Assembly: GCA_025352795.1 (NCBI GenBank)
Contig: JANXSF010000137.1
Location: 103,439 to 167,438 of the forward strand
Direction: 5' to 3'
Origin: Acidobacteriota bacterium
GTDB lineage: Bacteria > Acidobacteriota > Terriglobia > Bryobacterales > Bryobacteraceae
DNA: 64,000 bases
Positions within the stretch are counted from its first letter, which is position 1. Each line of letters opens with the position of its first letter. Below the pieces are notes generated by a model. The model worked only from the letters and a program-made list of their open reading frames with translations. It made no database searches and was not told the DNA's origin. The translations under genes and the position numbers were made by a program. Positions 43,224 through 53,886 of the stretch are shown one piece after another.

Positions 43224-46200
43224 CTAGAAGACTCTAGTAGAAACGAAATTGACAGTTACACGGCTGCTGGAAGAAATCCCCTTAGAATTAGTCACCGTCA
43301 GTTCAAAAATGTATGGGCCAAATAGCTCGCCAAGTTGAACCCTGGTTTTCTGCGAAGTAGGATCCAAAATTGCAGCCGTCCGATCTACATTGCGCCATCT
43401 ATACGTAAGCGCCAAACCGTCTGAATCCTTCGACTGGCTGCCATCCAAAGTAACTTCCCGTGCGATGGTGTCGAACGTGGTGCCAGCGTTTGCTGTTGGC
43501 CCAATTGGAATCACCGGTTGATTCACCTTCACCAGAACCTGGCAGGTGGCCGTGGTCAGTTGGTTGGCTCCATATGCGGTCAGAGTGTAAGTAGTGTCTA
43601 CCGTTGGTCGAACCGTAATGGGGCTGGATACTCCCAATCCATTGAAGGTTACAACTGTGGCATTCACTGCCGTAAAGCTTATTTGCGCAGCCTCGCCGAT
43701 ATTGATCACCGCCGGGCTGGCCGAACATGAGGTGAGCACTGGGACCTTTGGCGGAACCGCCCTTACATTGATGGCAACTGTTGACGATACCTGTCCGCTA
43801 GGGTTGGTTGCCGTAATGGTGTAGATCGTGTTCAGTGTCGGATTCACTTGACGGGAGCCAGTCAAAGACACTGTTCCCAAGCTGGTAATAACCACCGTAT
43901 CCGCGTTCTCAACTACCCAGGTGAGTGCCGAGGTTTGATCCGTGGTGATTTCCTGAGGATTTGCGTCGAACCGGATAATTCGTGGTCCTTGCATACCCGG
44001 TCCACCTGGCGTGCCGTTCACCTGGACGGTGGTTGTGGCACTGACATCACCAAACGCATTACGCGCCGTGATTTTATACGTCGTAGTTTCCTTTGGCGAA
44101 ACGGATGCTGTTCCGTTGGGATTCACTTTACCAATACCGTCGATTTCAACCGTATCGGCATTTTCCGTCTGCCATGCCAGCGTAGATGCTGCGCCTGGAT
44201 TAATGTTCGCTGGCGATGCTGAGAAGCTGATGATCTTCACCGCTGGTTTATCCACCGTGATGGTGATAGTTTCGTTCGCTTCGCTGTTCTTGTTCTTCGC
44301 CGTCAACTTATACGTCGTGGTTTCCTTGGGACTCACTTGCGATGAACCCTGTGTTTTATCAACCAGACCGATGCCGCTGATCTCCACTGTGTCGGCATTT
44401 TCAACTTGCCACAGGATATTGGAAGTTTGTCCGGATTTGATAGTTGCCGGGTTTGCTGTATAGCGCAGAATCCGAACCAGATTCGGAGCCCGTGTGGTCA
44501 CCGTTGTCCGAGCCGTTCCCTGACCTCCCAAATTATCTTTCACTGTGAGACGGAAGGAGTAGGCTTGCGAATCGGTTGCAGTAAAGCTTGCTTTCGCTGA
44601 CGTCGCGTTAGCAATGGTCACCGTGGGACCGGCAATCTGCAGCCACTGATAAGTGATCGGATTCCCTTCCGGAGAATAAGAACCGGAACCATCCAAATTC
44701 ACTACGCCTGCGGCAATACCGTTCTGATCTGGACCGGCATCGGCCACCGGAGGATCGTTACCCGTGCGAACTTTCCGTGTCAGCACTTCATATCGGATGC
44801 GGGGAATGTCCACCGGAACCGGACCTGTTTGTGAACCGAAAGTGTTCGGTCGCAGGAAACTGCCGAAGAGAATTCCGAAGGCCACCCGACCGTTGGAATC
44901 CTTTCCGATATTCGTTTCGTTAAAGCCACCTTCCACGCTAAGGGCAATGTGCGTGTTCAACGGCTTGACCAGGCGAATGGTGCCACCGGGTCGGTCATTG
45001 CCTAAACGACTCTTCAAGTAAGCCAGGTTCGCCTCAGCGTAAATGTCTTTATAAAGAGCGATGGCGGTTGACACACCAATCTGGTCGACGGCTTTGAGAT
45101 ACGTTTCCTCAAACACGTTGCGACTGAGGATTGCCCGATTGACCACTGCATTGTTCATGAATGCCTTGGTTCCAAAAAGGCCGACGCGTCCTTTACTAAA
45201 TACATAATCCGCCGTCAGCGACGCTTGCCCCAGGGTTCCGCCATTTTCAAATTGATTGAAGCTGACGTGCTTGAAACTGGAGAACAGTCCCATTTGGACT
45301 TGCTTGTAACGGTTCACTAAACCGAAATCGAACTGGCCTTCTTTTCTGTCACGGAAGTACATGTATTCACCTTCCGATTGCAGTGCTGTGCTTTCGCTCA
45401 GTTTACTGAAGAAACGGCCCTTGCCTGTAAACGTTAATTTGCCATCCGAGGTGGGTCCGGCATTCAAACCAAGCAGCGCAAATTTGCTGCCGAAGCTATC
45501 GGAATTATAGTTGCCAGAAGCATTCTTGGAACCCTTTCCGTTGCCAGTGCCACCACCAGTTCCACCGCTACCACTTCCACCCATGGGACCTGTGGGGCCA
45601 CCGGCACCAGTAGCGCCGCCAGGGACAGGACCGAATTGCGCTGCACCATTGTTGGCAGCAATGCTTCCAGCTGTTGGACCAGCCGCCATGTGCGCAGCCA
45701 TCTTGCTTTTCAGATCCTCAACATCGCCGCCGACTTTCTTCACGCCATCGCCAACTGAAGCCAACTGCTGCTTCATTTGGTCGTTCTCACTCTTCAGGGA
45801 ACGCAGTGCAGCCAGAATGTCATCCAATTTATCCAGGCGCTTCAACACTTCATTGCAACAGGTATCGCCCATCGACTTATTGGCTTCAAGGCCGCGAATC
45901 GCGTCGCCGATGCCGCCAGCAGAAATGGGTTTTCCAGTGCCATCCAGCACTGTGATTTCCACGCGCCGGTTCATCAGGTCGGAATCAATATCCTTCCCAG
46001 CGGCTTTCGGTTTCTCATTTCCCATAGAAAGAAGTTCGATCTGCGAAGACCGTGCACCATATTTCTCAAGGAAAGTTTTGACTGTGGCACCACGACCACT
46101 TCCCAGCTTCTCGTTATATTTCTTAGACCCATGCCAATCGGTATGGCCGACCAGGCGGACCTTGAAAGTAGGATTCTTTCCTAAGAGTTCAGCGAGTCTG

Positions 46201-46358
46201 AGTAAGCTGGGATAGCCATCTATAAGAGTTGCGGAATCAAATGCGAAATTGATTTCTTCCCAATCATCTTTTGTAGCAGTGGTGTTAAACCCTTGCGTAA
46301 ACGCAGGGCCGACGGTAAGGGCCGCCAGAAGGACAAGGGGGAGTTTTGACCTTAGCAT
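43224..46358 (-). CDS. Giant OmpA-domain / beta-barrel / PKD / Ig-like repeat surface protein
   Basis: I use the ATG at 46358 (1044 aa): GGAGG lies about 11 nt upstream and MLRSKLPLVLLAALTVGPAF is a signal peptide. Domains in order are: OmpA-type peptidoglycan-binding domain (33-138, VRLVGHTDWHGSKKYNEKLG, NRRVEI); coiled coil (170-220); Gly-rich linker (230-290); a probable outer-membrane barrel (300-505); PKD domain (534-622); four Ig-like repeats of about 75-80 residues (628-947, with VENADTVEI and SPKETTTYK); and a final PKD domain (952-1044). An N-terminal OmpA domain before the barrel is the reverse of classical OmpA. It probably anchors the envelope and displays an adhesive stalk. nagA lies upstream, 119 bp away. 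Confidence 0.85.
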   Translation of the reverse strand: MLRSKLPLVLLAALTVGPAFTQGFNTTATKDDWEEINFAFDSATLIDGYPSLLRLAELLGKNPTFKVRLVGHTDWHGSKKYNEKLGSGRGATVKTFLEKYGARSSQIELLSMGNEKPKAAGKDIDSDLMNRRVEITVLDGTGKPISAGGIGDAIRGLEANKSMGDTCCNEVLKRLDKLDDILAALRSLKSENDQMKQQLASVGDGVKKVGGDVEDLKSKMAAHMAAGPTAGSIAANNGAAQFGPVPGGATGAGGPTGPMGGSGSGGTGGGTGNGKGSKNASGNYNSDSFGSKFALLGLNAGPTSDGKLTFTGKGRFFSKLSESTALQSEGEYMYFRDRKEGQFDFGLVNRYKQVQMGLFSSFKHVSFNQFENGGTLGQASLTADYVFSKGRVGLFGTKAFMNNAVVNRAILSRNVFEETYLKAVDQIGVSTAIALYKDIYAEANLAYLKSRLGNDRPGGTIRLVKPLNTHIALSVEGGFNETNIGKDSNGRVAFGILFGSFLRPNTFGSQTGPVPVDIPRIRYEVLTRKVRTGNDPPVADAGPDQNGIAAGVVNLDGSGSYSPEGNPITYQWLQIAGPTVTIANATSAKASFTATDSQAYSFRLTVKDNLGGQGTARTTVTTRAPNLVRILRYTANPATIKSGQTSNILWQVENADTVEISGIGLVDKTQGSSQVSPKETTTYKLTAKNKNSEANETITITVDKPAVKIISFSASPANINPGAASTLAWQTENADTVEIDGIGKVNPNGTASVSPKETTTYKITARNAFGDVSATTTVQVNGTPGGPGMQGPRIIRFDANPQEITTDQTSALTWVVENADTVVITSLGTVSLTGSRQVNPTLNTIYTITATNPSGQVSSTVAINVRAVPPKVPVLTSCSASPAVINIGEAAQISFTAVNATVVTFNGLGVSSPITVRPTVDTTYTLTAYGANQLTTATCQVLVKVNQPVIPIGPTANAGTTFDTIAREVTLDGSQSKDSDGLALTYRWRNVDRTAAILDPTSQKTRVQLGELFGPYIFELTVTNSKGISSSSRVTVNFVSTRVF

Positions 46359-46477
46359 TAGCGATTTTGCCTCCAATGGAGTGGACATAGTTTTTAAAAG
46401 TTGCCACAAACGCAACGATATTCGTAGCTTACCTCAAACTACAGTACTATTGCTACTATGCCCGATCCAGCAACGGT

Positions 46478-47638
46478 TTAAGAATGAGATTGATAGACGA
46501 GTTTACCGTCGATGTAATTGTTCAAGATTCGAATCGATTTCGATTCCTGATCCAATGTGAACTCAATCACATCGGCACGATCTCCTACCGCTAGCCCGTT
46601 TTGCCTTCCCGAAATATTGCCCACCTTTGCGGGGTTGATGGTCGCCATTGTGATCGCATCACTAAGTGAAAGACCGCACATCTTCATCAAATTGGAAACG
46701 CCAGTATTCATCCGAAGTGCTGATCCGGCAAGCCTGGTTTGTCCTGCCAACACCACCTTATTATCGGCGGTGAGGTCTACTTCTTGTGAACCCAACATGT
46801 AGCGGCCCGGGGTTGCGCCAGCCGGGGAACTCGCGTCGGTCACCAGCACCGATCGTCCAATGCCTTTTGCCCGCAGTGCCGTTTTCAAAAAGCTGTTGGA
46901 AAGATGAATTCCATCAACAATGAAATCTGCCCATAGACGATCTTCCGCAAGCTGCTCCCAAATATAGTTAGGGTGGCGTGGAAGAACTGCATGCGCTCCG
47001 TTGCCAAGATGCGTGGATAGTGTGGCACCAGCGGAAACTGCCGCTTGAATCTGTTCCCGATTTGCACCTGTGTGTCCGATTGAGATTACCACCCCGTCCT
47101 TTACTAACGATTCGATGTAGTGAGGTGCGGTCGGCCATTCAGGCGACAATGTCACCAACTTTACTTTTCCGTTGGTGGCATCCTGCCAGCGTTTGTATTC
47201 AGCGACGTCCGGCTGCCGAACCCATTGACGGGGGTGAGCACCGCGCGGACCATCTTCTGCTGAAATATGCGGACCTTCCACATGGAAACCTTCCATGGCA
47301 AAGCCTTCCGGCAAAGTTTCCATGGCATGGTTCAGATTTCGAAGAGCTGCCAGCATCTCCGCAGGACCACCGGTGATCACTGTTGGGTAGAATCTGCTTA
47401 CGCCACATGCAAACTGCGCTTGAATGGAGCGGGCAATTTCTTCCATTGAAGTTGAGCCGGAGTTATAATCCACTCCAGCGAAGCCGTTCACCTGCAAATC
47501 GATAAATCCTGGCGCCAAATAGGAGCCCTGTGCGTCAGTTTTATCAGAAGGTTCAGTTTGGGTGATTAACGACCCCCCTTTGAGGGTAATAAGGTCACCA
47601 GTGAGGGTATTAGTTCCACTACATTTTAGCAAGTTCAT
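46478..47638 (-). CDS. nagA: N-acetylglucosamine-6-phosphate deacetylase
   Basis: The 386-residue amidohydrolase deacetylates GlcNAc-6-P in amino-sugar and cell-wall recycling. PGFIDLQVNGFAGVDYN is the N-terminal signature (HxN-type QVNG), GFHVEGPHIS and GAHP carry the metal Glu, IGHTGA and LSTHLGNGAHA the metal histidines, and LVTDASSPAGATPG the catalytic Asp. No nagB or PTS gene is adjacent. A promoter with a perfect TATAAT lies about 46 bp upstream. Confidence 0.94.
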   Translation of the reverse strand: MNLLKCSGTNTLTGDLITLKGGSLITQTEPSDKTDAQGSYLAPGFIDLQVNGFAGVDYNSGSTSMEEIARSIQAQFACGVSRFYPTVITGGPAEMLAALRNLNHAMETLPEGFAMEGFHVEGPHISAEDGPRGAHPRQWVRQPDVAEYKRWQDATNGKVKLVTLSPEWPTAPHYIESLVKDGVVISIGHTGANREQIQAAVSAGATLSTHLGNGAHAVLPRHPNYIWEQLAEDRLWADFIVDGIHLSNSFLKTALRAKGIGRSVLVTDASSPAGATPGRYMLGSQEVDLTADNKVVLAGQTRLAGSALRMNTGVSNLMKMCGLSLSDAITMATINPAKVGNISGRQNGLAVGDRADVIEFTLDQESKSIRILNNYIDGKLVYQSHS

Positions 47639-47683
47639 GGTTTATCCACAGTTTTACCACAGAAGGTGGCCTCTAAGCTATTG

Positions 47684-47712
47684 ATTATAAGACATAAAAA
47701 AGCCTGAGGGAA
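47684..47712 (-). promoter_or_regulatory. Candidate nagA promoter
   Basis: On the minus strand a perfect TATAAT (47684-47689) is preceded after 17 bp by TTCCCT (47707-47712), a weak -35. The start of transcription would be about 40 nt before the nagA ATG. Confidence 0.5.
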
Positions 47713-47856
47713 ACGAATTTTCTGCTAGCAATCGGGGTAATTAACTGTTACAACTATTGAAGATTTCCGCTGGCTGGTTCGATTAGGAGCGCTAAACTCG
47801 GGGGAGGTGGCGACTTGTGATTGACTGGTTAGCGGATTTCGACTTTTAAAGCAAAT

Positions 47857-50800
47857 CTAATCCCCAATAGTTTCACAAACCAACTGGGGCTTCCGATCCC
47901 ACTTTGTAACCATCGCCTTGATAGCTTCCCATCGTACAGGCTTACTCAGATAATCATCCATTCCAGCTTCCAGGCATTTCTCCCTGTCCCCTTTCATGGC
48001 GTTTGCAGTCATGGCAACAATCGGCACATGTTGTCCATCTGCTTCCTGAGCTCTGATCTGTGCGGTGGCTTCCAGCCCATTCATTCCGGGCAGTTGGCAA
48101 TCCATTAAGATCATATCGAAGCGATGTCGTTGGCATTTTTCGACAGCTTCGTGGCCCGTTGGAGCCAATTCCACTTTGATTCCCAATTTCTCCAGGATGC
48201 TAGTGGCAACTTTTTGGTTCACCAGATTATCTTCAACCACTAAGACATGCAACGCGGCTTCTGTTGGTCGACCGAGTTCGGTCGGGTAAGCGGATTTGTT
48301 AGCACTGGGCAAAGCACCGGATGCCGGTGTAAGCATGGACGAATGCAGTTGCAGTAGATCGTCGGTTTGTTGCTGATCTGTGGATTGCACCAGGCCTGCA
48401 ACGGTCTCAATCAAATGCCATTCGCGAACTGGTTTGGATAACGTCGCTTCAATACCCCGTTGAGCCCAAACCTCAGAACTGCCTCGTTGACTGAACGGGA
48501 GCAGTAACACCAGCTTGATTCCATCCAACTCCGGATGTTGCCGCACTTGCTTGCAGAATTCCATGCCATCCATCTGCGGCATGTTCTGGTCCACCAGGAT
48601 AATATCGACAGGTTGGCAGCGTGCGGAGAGTTTCTGAATCAGGTCGAGTGCGCAATCCGGTTCGGCGATTCCTTGCACCAGCGCCCCAGCTTCCATCAAT
48701 TGTTGAAGCAATGTTCGACGCACAGCGGCGTTGTCATCCACCACCAATACATTGATCCCAGCCAAGCTGGCTGGCCGTATTTCTGATTCCATAGCAGCGG
48801 GCATATTCTTAAAGCGCAGCGTAAACCAAAATGTGGACCCGCGACCCAATTCGCTCTCCACGCCAATATCGCCGCCCATCAGTTCCACTAATTGACGTGA
48901 AATTGCCAGGCCAAGTCCAGTCCCTCCGTGTTTCCGTGTTGTAGAACCATCGGATTGCACAAACGGGCGGAATAAATTGTTCTTTGTATCTAAGGAAACG
49001 CCCACTCCTGTATCTCGTATCTCGAAGCGCAGGCCCAGATCCTCACCGTTTCTATCTTCGACCACTGCACAAATGGCAATCTCACCTTGTATCGTGAATT
49101 TGACCGCATTGCCCACCAGGTTTAACAATATCTGACGAAGCCTTCCAGGATCTCCATTCACAATCTGGGGTATCTCACTTGGAATCTGACTCAAAATTTC
49201 CAATCCCTTAGCATCCGTTCTATCCGCTAACAGCTCAATTACATCTTGAATAATGGCCCGTAAGTCGAAGGGAATATATTCAAGATCCAACTTCCCAGCT
49301 TCGATTTTAGAGAAGTCCAGAATGTCGTTGATGATGTCTAGTAAACAATCAGCGGATCGTCGAACCGTTTCCCCAAACTCCATTTGTTCCGACGTAAGAT
49401 TGGAATCAAGCAGAAGTCCTGTCATGCCGATGATCCCATTCATCGGTGTCCTGATCTCGTGACTCACATTCGCCAAAAACTCTGATTTCAGGCGCGAAGC
49501 TTCTAAAGCTAAATCCCTGGAATTAGTCAATTCCTGCGACTGCACCAACAATTGGCCAGCTTGCTCTTCGATCTGCAATTTAGCTTGTTGGGCGATTTTT
49601 AGGGCATCTTCCGCCCGCGCTCTTTCGGCATCGGCTAATTGATGAGCCGCCTCAGTTTCTTCTGTACGACGAATCAGATTTCGCTCAAATTCTTTCAGAT
49701 GGGTGATATCCGTCAGAGTGCCTTCAAAGTAGAGTTGGCCGGTGATCAGGTCCCAAACAGGTCGGGAATTATCCAGGACAGAAATCTCGCTGCCGTCTTT
49801 GCGCCGCAAGGATATCTCCAAACTGCGCAGTTCCCCATCGTCTTCAATCCCTTCTACCAACCGCTTTTTGTCTACCGGGTCGACATAAAAATCGTGATAG
49901 AAGTCCAGTTCACCTAATTCCTCAGCAGTATAGCCCAGCATTTTCAACAACGCCGGATTTGCCGCTGTGATCCGACCTTCGGATGTCATCTGATACACGC
50001 CTTCCAGCACATTCTCAAACAACTCGCGATACTTGCTTTCACTGGCCCGAATCACGTCTTCAGCCCGTTTTTTCTCAGTGATGTCGTGAATTAGAATTTG
50101 AACCGCCGGCTGACTGTCATATTGGACTGTCAGCGCTTTGACTTCAATATGAACCTCCCTGCCATTGGACAATGCCACGCGAATCAGCATCGGCGAAATT
50201 TGAACGATCTGCTTGCCTGATTCCAATGATTTGCAGAGATGTTCAAACTGCTCCCGGTCGTCCGGGTGGAAGAATTCAAACAGATGCAGGCCGGGCAGTA
50301 ATTCTTTGTCCTCCACACCCAATAAACTTGCCGCTGCCTGATTGGTGAAGCGCACCAACCCTTGGGATTCAATGATGATTCCATCGGGCAAAAATTCTAC
50401 AATTTTGCGATACCGTACCTCGCTTTCCTGCAACTGCACTTCATGCCTGAACATTTTGGCATTGGATCGTCGCAACAAGTGCACGTAGATGACGATGTTG
50501 GTTGCCAACATGGAACAGAGTCCCATAATCAAGGCAAGCGCGCCCCAAAAGATGGAAAGAGTATCTGTCGACCCCTGCAAGTTCAACGCTGTAATATGAA
50601 CAAAAGATTGCAGTCCAGCCTGCAATTCTTCTAATGCTTTGTGCCACTGCTGTGTTAGAACTTCCAGTTGTTCCGGTTCCAGCTTCTTGCCTAGCCGGCT
50701 GTCCAAAGCCAACAGCAAACGTGCCGAATTCTGGATGATACGGACAGATTCAGACCTTTGCTGCGAACCAATCGCCGTTGGATGGGCCACTTCATTCGAT

Positions 50801-51075
50801 GAAAGCTGTTGCGCAGCGTCGGCCATTCCAGACTTCGAACGATGGGTTGCCGTGGGGCCGTCCGATAACCATTCCACAATTTGAGATTCAAGCTTTTCCG
50901 CTTGCCCTAAACGCTGGATCTCTTTCCGATTTTCCAGTTGTAGATTGTTAATGGATTGAAGTAGATAGACCGATGTTCCAAAACCAAGCAGGACCAGTAA
51001 TCCTGTGGCCAGCCCCCATACGGAGGCCAAAGCGGACATGGGAGGTTTGGCAACTCCCCTGACTTCAGCTAGCAT
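47857..51075 (-). CDS. Hybrid sensor histidine kinase (PAS-PAS-HisKA-HATPase-REC-REC)
   Basis: The 1072-residue protein has two membrane helices (16-39 and 174-201) around a 135-residue periplasmic sensor region. PAS domains follow at about 218-335 and 345-465 with a coiled coil to 530. HisKA has His539 ([12 protein letters not shown]). The HATPase has the N box [16 protein letters not shown]1 DTGVG and G2 [10 protein letters not shown]. Receiver 1 (775-895) has Asp829; receiver 2 (943-1060) has Asp992, with SKPV in both. No Hpt domain or regulator gene is adjacent, so the phosphorelay partner is elsewhere. It seems monocistronic. Confidence 0.95.
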   Translation of the reverse strand: MLAEVRGVAKPPMSALASVWGLATGLLVLLGFGTSVYLLQSINNLQLENRKEIQRLGQAEKLESQIVEWLSDGPTATHRSKSGMADAAQQLSSNEVAHPTAIGSQQRSESVRIIQNSARLLLALDSRLGKKLEPEQLEVLTQQWHKALEELQAGLQSFVHITALNLQGSTDTLSIFWGALALIMGLCSMLATNIVIYVHLLRRSNAKMFRHEVQLQESEVRYRKIVEFLPDGIIIESQGLVRFTNQAAASLLGVEDKELLPGLHLFEFFHPDDREQFEHLCKSLESGKQIVQISPMLIRVALSNGREVHIEVKALTVQYDSQPAVQILIHDITEKKRAEDVIRASESKYRELFENVLEGVYQMTSEGRITAANPALLKMLGYTAEELGELDFYHDFYVDPVDKKRLVEGIEDDGELRSLEISLRRKDGSEISVLDNSRPVWDLITGQLYFEGTLTDITHLKEFERNLIRRTEETEAAHQLADAERARAEDALKIAQQAKLQIEEQAGQLLVQSQELTNSRDLALEASRLKSEFLANVSHEIRTPMNGIIGMTGLLLDSNLTSEQMEFGETVRRSADCLLDIINDILDFSKIEAGKLDLEYIPFDLRAIIQDVIELLADRTDAKGLEILSQIPSEIPQIVNGDPGRLRQILLNLVGNAVKFTIQGEIAICAVVEDRNGEDLGLRFEIRDTGVGVSLDTKNNLFRPFVQSDGSTTRKHGGTGLGLAISRQLVELMGGDIGVESELGRGSTFWFTLRFKNMPAAMESEIRPASLAGINVLVVDDNAAVRRTLLQQLMEAGALVQGIAEPDCALDLIQKLSARCQPVDIILVDQNMPQMDGMEFCKQVRQHPELDGIKLVLLLPFSQRGSSEVWAQRGIEATLSKPVREWHLIETVAGLVQSTDQQQTDDLLQLHSSMLTPASGALPSANKSAYPTELGRPTEAALHVLVVEDNLVNQKVATSILEKLGIKVELAPTGHEAVEKCQRHRFDMILMDCQLPGMNGLEATAQIRAQEADGQHVPIVAMTANAMKGDREKCLEAGMDDYLSKPVRWEAIKAMVTKWDRKPQLVCETIGD

Positions 51076-51128
51076 CTTAAGCTAGTTATCGGGAGTTCGT
51101 TAATTAAACTTCACTAGGCAGGCAAAAA

Positions 51129-51917
51129 TTATCTTTTCTTGTCTTTAATTTCATAGCGTCTAATGGAAATCGCTTTGCCCGTATCTACATCCACCTTGAC
51201 GATTGATGCGTGCAATTCCACGCCGCCCTTGGCTGCTTCCATACGCACTGGCAGCGCCGTCAGAAACCGTCGTAGAATCAGATCTTTCTCCACTCCAATC
51301 ACCGAATCATAAGGGCCTGTCATGCCGCAATCGGTCTGGTAGGCAGTGCCGCCAGCCAGTATCCGCTCATCTGCCGTTGGAATGTGAGTGTGCGTGCCCA
51401 CCATGGCCGAAACCCTGCCATCTAAATGCCAACCCATAGCCATTTTTTCACTGGTCAGTTCCGCATGGAAATCTACGAAGCGAACTTTGACGGTTTCCGG
51501 TAAGGCTTCCAAAATCCCATTCATTTTGCGGAACGGATCATCGGTTGACGCCATGTAGCTTCTACCCTGCATATTAATTACGGCGCATTCCACACCATTG
51601 CGGGCTTTTCCAACCCAAACACCGGTTCCCGGCAGGTCCACACTATAGTTGGCTGGTCGCAATAAACGGGGTTGCCGCGGAAGGTAATCGAACAACTCTC
51701 TTTTGTCCCAAACGTGATTGCCGGTGGTCAAAACATCCAGACCCAACGAAAGCATCTCTTCGGCAATGGACGGCGTAACGCCGAATCCACCTGCTGAATT
51801 TTCAACATTGGCAATCGCCAAACTGATCTTTTCTTCCGTGATGATGCGCTGTATATTCTCGGCAACAATGTTACGGCCAGCGCTGGCAAAAATATCGCCA
51901 ATAAAGAGGATGTTCAT
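51129..51917 (-). CDS. TIGR00282-type metallophosphoesterase (YmdB-like)
   Basis: The 262-residue protein has the YmdB layout: MNILFIGDIFASAGRN (metal Asp), ANVENSAGGFGVTPSIAEEML, VLTTGNHVWDKRE, VRFVDFHAELTSEKMAMGWHLDGRVSAMVGTHTHIPTADERIL with the metal histidines, and YQTDCGMTGPYDSVIG. YmdB of Bacillus hydrolyses 2',3'-cyclic nucleotides and affects biofilm and RNA turnover. The gene often follows rny (RNase Y), but not here. It is transcribed away from the aldo/keto reductase operon across a 520-bp gap. Confidence 0.93.
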   Translation of the reverse strand: MNILFIGDIFASAGRNIVAENIQRIITEEKISLAIANVENSAGGFGVTPSIAEEMLSLGLDVLTTGNHVWDKRELFDYLPRQPRLLRPANYSVDLPGTGVWVGKARNGVECAVINMQGRSYMASTDDPFRKMNGILEALPETVKVRFVDFHAELTSEKMAMGWHLDGRVSAMVGTHTHIPTADERILAGGTAYQTDCGMTGPYDSVIGVEKDLILRRFLTALPVRMEAAKGGVELHASIVKVDVDTGKAISIRRYEIKDKKR

Positions 51918-52438
51918 TCAGAAAACTTGTTGTTTTATCAATTGTTTGGGAGTGGAGGCTGAAAGAACAACATCAGCCCCCGTCTTTTGACCCCATTTGT
52001 TAAAACAAAGGGGGGAACCCTCCGGGCATTTTAAGGCTTCTCCAATGATGCCCCGTTAAGGACATCGGAGCATGCACACCAATGCAACTATCGAGCCGGA
52101 TTCCAGACGTATTGGTATAGGATCAATTTTAGAGGCCAACGAATACCTATCCCTTCAACGCCCCACTCCGGTTTGATTTTAGCATGCTTGTTTTATTTCC
52201 AATATAAAATGTTTCCCGAGAGAACCTTATCAAGCTCTAGTACTTTGGTTCTAGTGCTTCTACAATCGGACAGCTTCAAGTGCTGGAATGTAGTGTATCA
52301 GGCCTTTGAAAAACCGTTCCCTCGCGGTCACGGCTCTGTAGAATCAGTGCGTTACCGAGCCGTGATCGCCTGCCAGCTCGCCTGCGAGCGAAGTTCCCTT
52401 TTCAACTACCGGACTTGTTGTGGTGACTCTTGGAAAAC
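51918..52438. other. Intergenic region with several palindromes, no gene seen
   Basis: It lies between the aldo/keto reductase gene and the YmdB-like gene on the same strand. An imperfect stem at 51991-52015 (CCCC-TTTGTT/AACAAA-GGGG) lies upstream of the latter. A larger hairpin element at 52325-52368 and a 6-bp one at 52375-52388 are described separately. I find no supported frame or RNA gene. Confidence 0.5.
52325..52388. repeat. Palindromic intergenic repeat candidate
   Basis: CGGTCACGGCTC (52325-52336) pairs with GAGCCGTGATCG (52357-52368), 12 bp with one G-T pair, followed by GCTCGC-CT-GCGAGC (52375-52388). The sequence resembles GC-rich dispersed palindromes (CCGCTCCCTC-CGGTCGCGGCTC-type) that I recall from Solibacter-like and planctomycete intergenic regions. 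Only one copy is in the window, so the dispersed-repeat status is unverified. Confidence 0.45.
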
Positions 52439-53407
52439 CTACCGATTGTACTTGGGTGCCACACCGCGTAATCTGTCCCAAACTTGATTGCACATGGCAA
52501 CCGTATCGTCAGCCAGCGGACCAAGCGACGCTTCCTTCAGATTCATCACTAACTGATCTCTGCTGGACGCACCCAGGATAATGCCCGTCGCCGCTGTGTG
52601 ATGCAGAATCCAACATAGTGACATGCTGATCAAGCTGCGTTTGCCTTGAATGCCAATGCGCTTCAAATCCGTTACTGCACTGAAGCATTGCTGATGCCAA
52701 TAGCGTTCCAGATATTGCTGGTTGCCATCAAAGCGGGTGCCCTTCAAAGGTTGCTCCGCTGACTGCTTGCCCGTTAACAACCCGCCAGCCAGTGGATTAT
52801 AAACGAAAGTGGAAATGCCGTACGCCTTGCACATGGGCAGAAATTCCTGTTCAATGCCACGAGCAATCAGGTTGTACATGGGCTGCGTTACGGAAATCGG
52901 CTGATACTTTTTCTGACTTTCGACGGCTCGGCACTGCGCCACTTGCCAGGCAGCATAGTTGGAACTGGCCACGTAACGCACTTTACCGGACTTCACCAAG
53001 CCTTCCATGGTCTCTAGCGTCTCTTCAATAGGAACATCGTAATCGGGCTGATGCAGATAGTAGAGGTCAAGGTAATCCGTGCCCAGTCGATGCAACGATT
53101 CTTCAATCGCCTTGTGAATGGCACCCCTCGATAGCCCTACGTCCTCCGGCTTGTTGCCCATCTTGCCCCTGACTTTACTGGCCAGAATCACATGCCGTCG
53201 TTTGGACCCCAAGGCCTTGCCCAGCAGCATTTCCGATGCGCCAGCGTTATACACATTAGCTGTGTCGAAAAAATTGATGCCCCCATCCAGAGCTGTTTCC
53301 ACCAGCCGAATGGATTCCGCCTCCGACGCCTGTTTGCCGAAAGTCATTGTTCCGAGGCAAAGCCGCGAAACTTCAAGATCAGTACCAGTCAACTTTATTT
53401 TTTCCAT
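52439..53407 (-). CDS. Aldo/keto reductase
   Basis: The 322-residue TIM-barrel enzyme shows MTFGKQASEAESIRLVETALDGGINFFDTANVYNAGASEMLLGKAL (catalytic Asp and Tyr), VILASKVRGKMG (catalytic Lys), DYLDLYYLHQPDYDVPIEETLE (catalytic His) and AATGIILGASSRDQL (cofactor region). It reduces aldehydes or sugar ketones with NADPH; the substrate is unknown. It is last in an operon with KDG kinase and a small unknown gene (7 bp gap), which hints at sugar metabolism. Confidence 0.92.
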   Translation of the reverse strand: MEKIKLTGTDLEVSRLCLGTMTFGKQASEAESIRLVETALDGGINFFDTANVYNAGASEMLLGKALGSKRRHVILASKVRGKMGNKPEDVGLSRGAIHKAIEESLHRLGTDYLDLYYLHQPDYDVPIEETLETMEGLVKSGKVRYVASSNYAAWQVAQCRAVESQKKYQPISVTQPMYNLIARGIEQEFLPMCKAYGISTFVYNPLAGGLLTGKQSAEQPLKGTRFDGNQQYLERYWHQQCFSAVTDLKRIGIQGKRSLISMSLCWILHHTAATGIILGASSRDQLVMNLKEASLGPLADDTVAMCNQVWDRLRGVAPKYNR

Positions 53408-53414
53408 TATGTTC

Positions 53415-53876
53415 CTAAATTTCGAAGGGACAGCCTTCTTCTGGAAGTACTCTTAAATCTGGCTCCACCCAAATGTTGCGGGCTTCCACTGACTTGGACA
53501 CGTCGTAGGAATAGTAATCCGAATACAGCCGATTTCCACTGTATCGCTCCACCGCTTTTCGCACCGCGTCGATTCTGTGACCACCTTCAGGCAGCCCGTC
53601 CAGAAACTCCGCCAGAACCCACAACCATAGCACCGTCAGTGTTTCATGATATCCACTGGTGTCCGTATTCTTGCCGCCACCCTTTACGTTATAGTTGCGA
53701 ATGTTGCGACGAACTGTGTCCAGCAATTCCCTCTTAGGCAGCTTGAATAAATAACAGCAGGCCATGGCGATGTGAGCCGAATGAGTCCAATCAGAGAATG
53801 GGATTTTGGCCTTCTCAAAATCGTCCAGGAATTGATCCAGACGCTCTTCGCTTTGAAGATAGGGAAGCTCCGCCAT
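53415..53876 (-). CDS. Conserved-looking hypothetical protein, 153 aa
   Basis: I do not know the function. The protein is helical, with a striking set of conserved-type residues: FSDWTHSAHIAMACCYLFKLP, RRNIRNYNVKGGGKNTDTSGYHETLTVLWLWVLAEFL. The two histidines, the NT and the YHET motif look like a metal or catalytic site. It lies 10 bp after the KDG kinase gene and 7 bp before the aldo/keto reductase gene, so all three are co-transcribed. Confidence 0.7.
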   Translation of the reverse strand: MAELPYLQSEERLDQFLDDFEKAKIPFSDWTHSAHIAMACCYLFKLPKRELLDTVRRNIRNYNVKGGGKNTDTSGYHETLTVLWLWVLAEFLDGLPEGGHRIDAVRKAVERYSGNRLYSDYYSYDVSKSVEARNIWVEPDLRVLPEEGCPFEI

Positions 53877-53886
53877 AGTGATCAGG

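Noticed and set aside
45511..46215. Long proline-rich plus-strand frame opposite the OmpA/PKD gene
   Set aside because: It is the mirror of the Gly-rich linker and the coiled coil of the real gene; the proline runs come from the complement of glycine codons.
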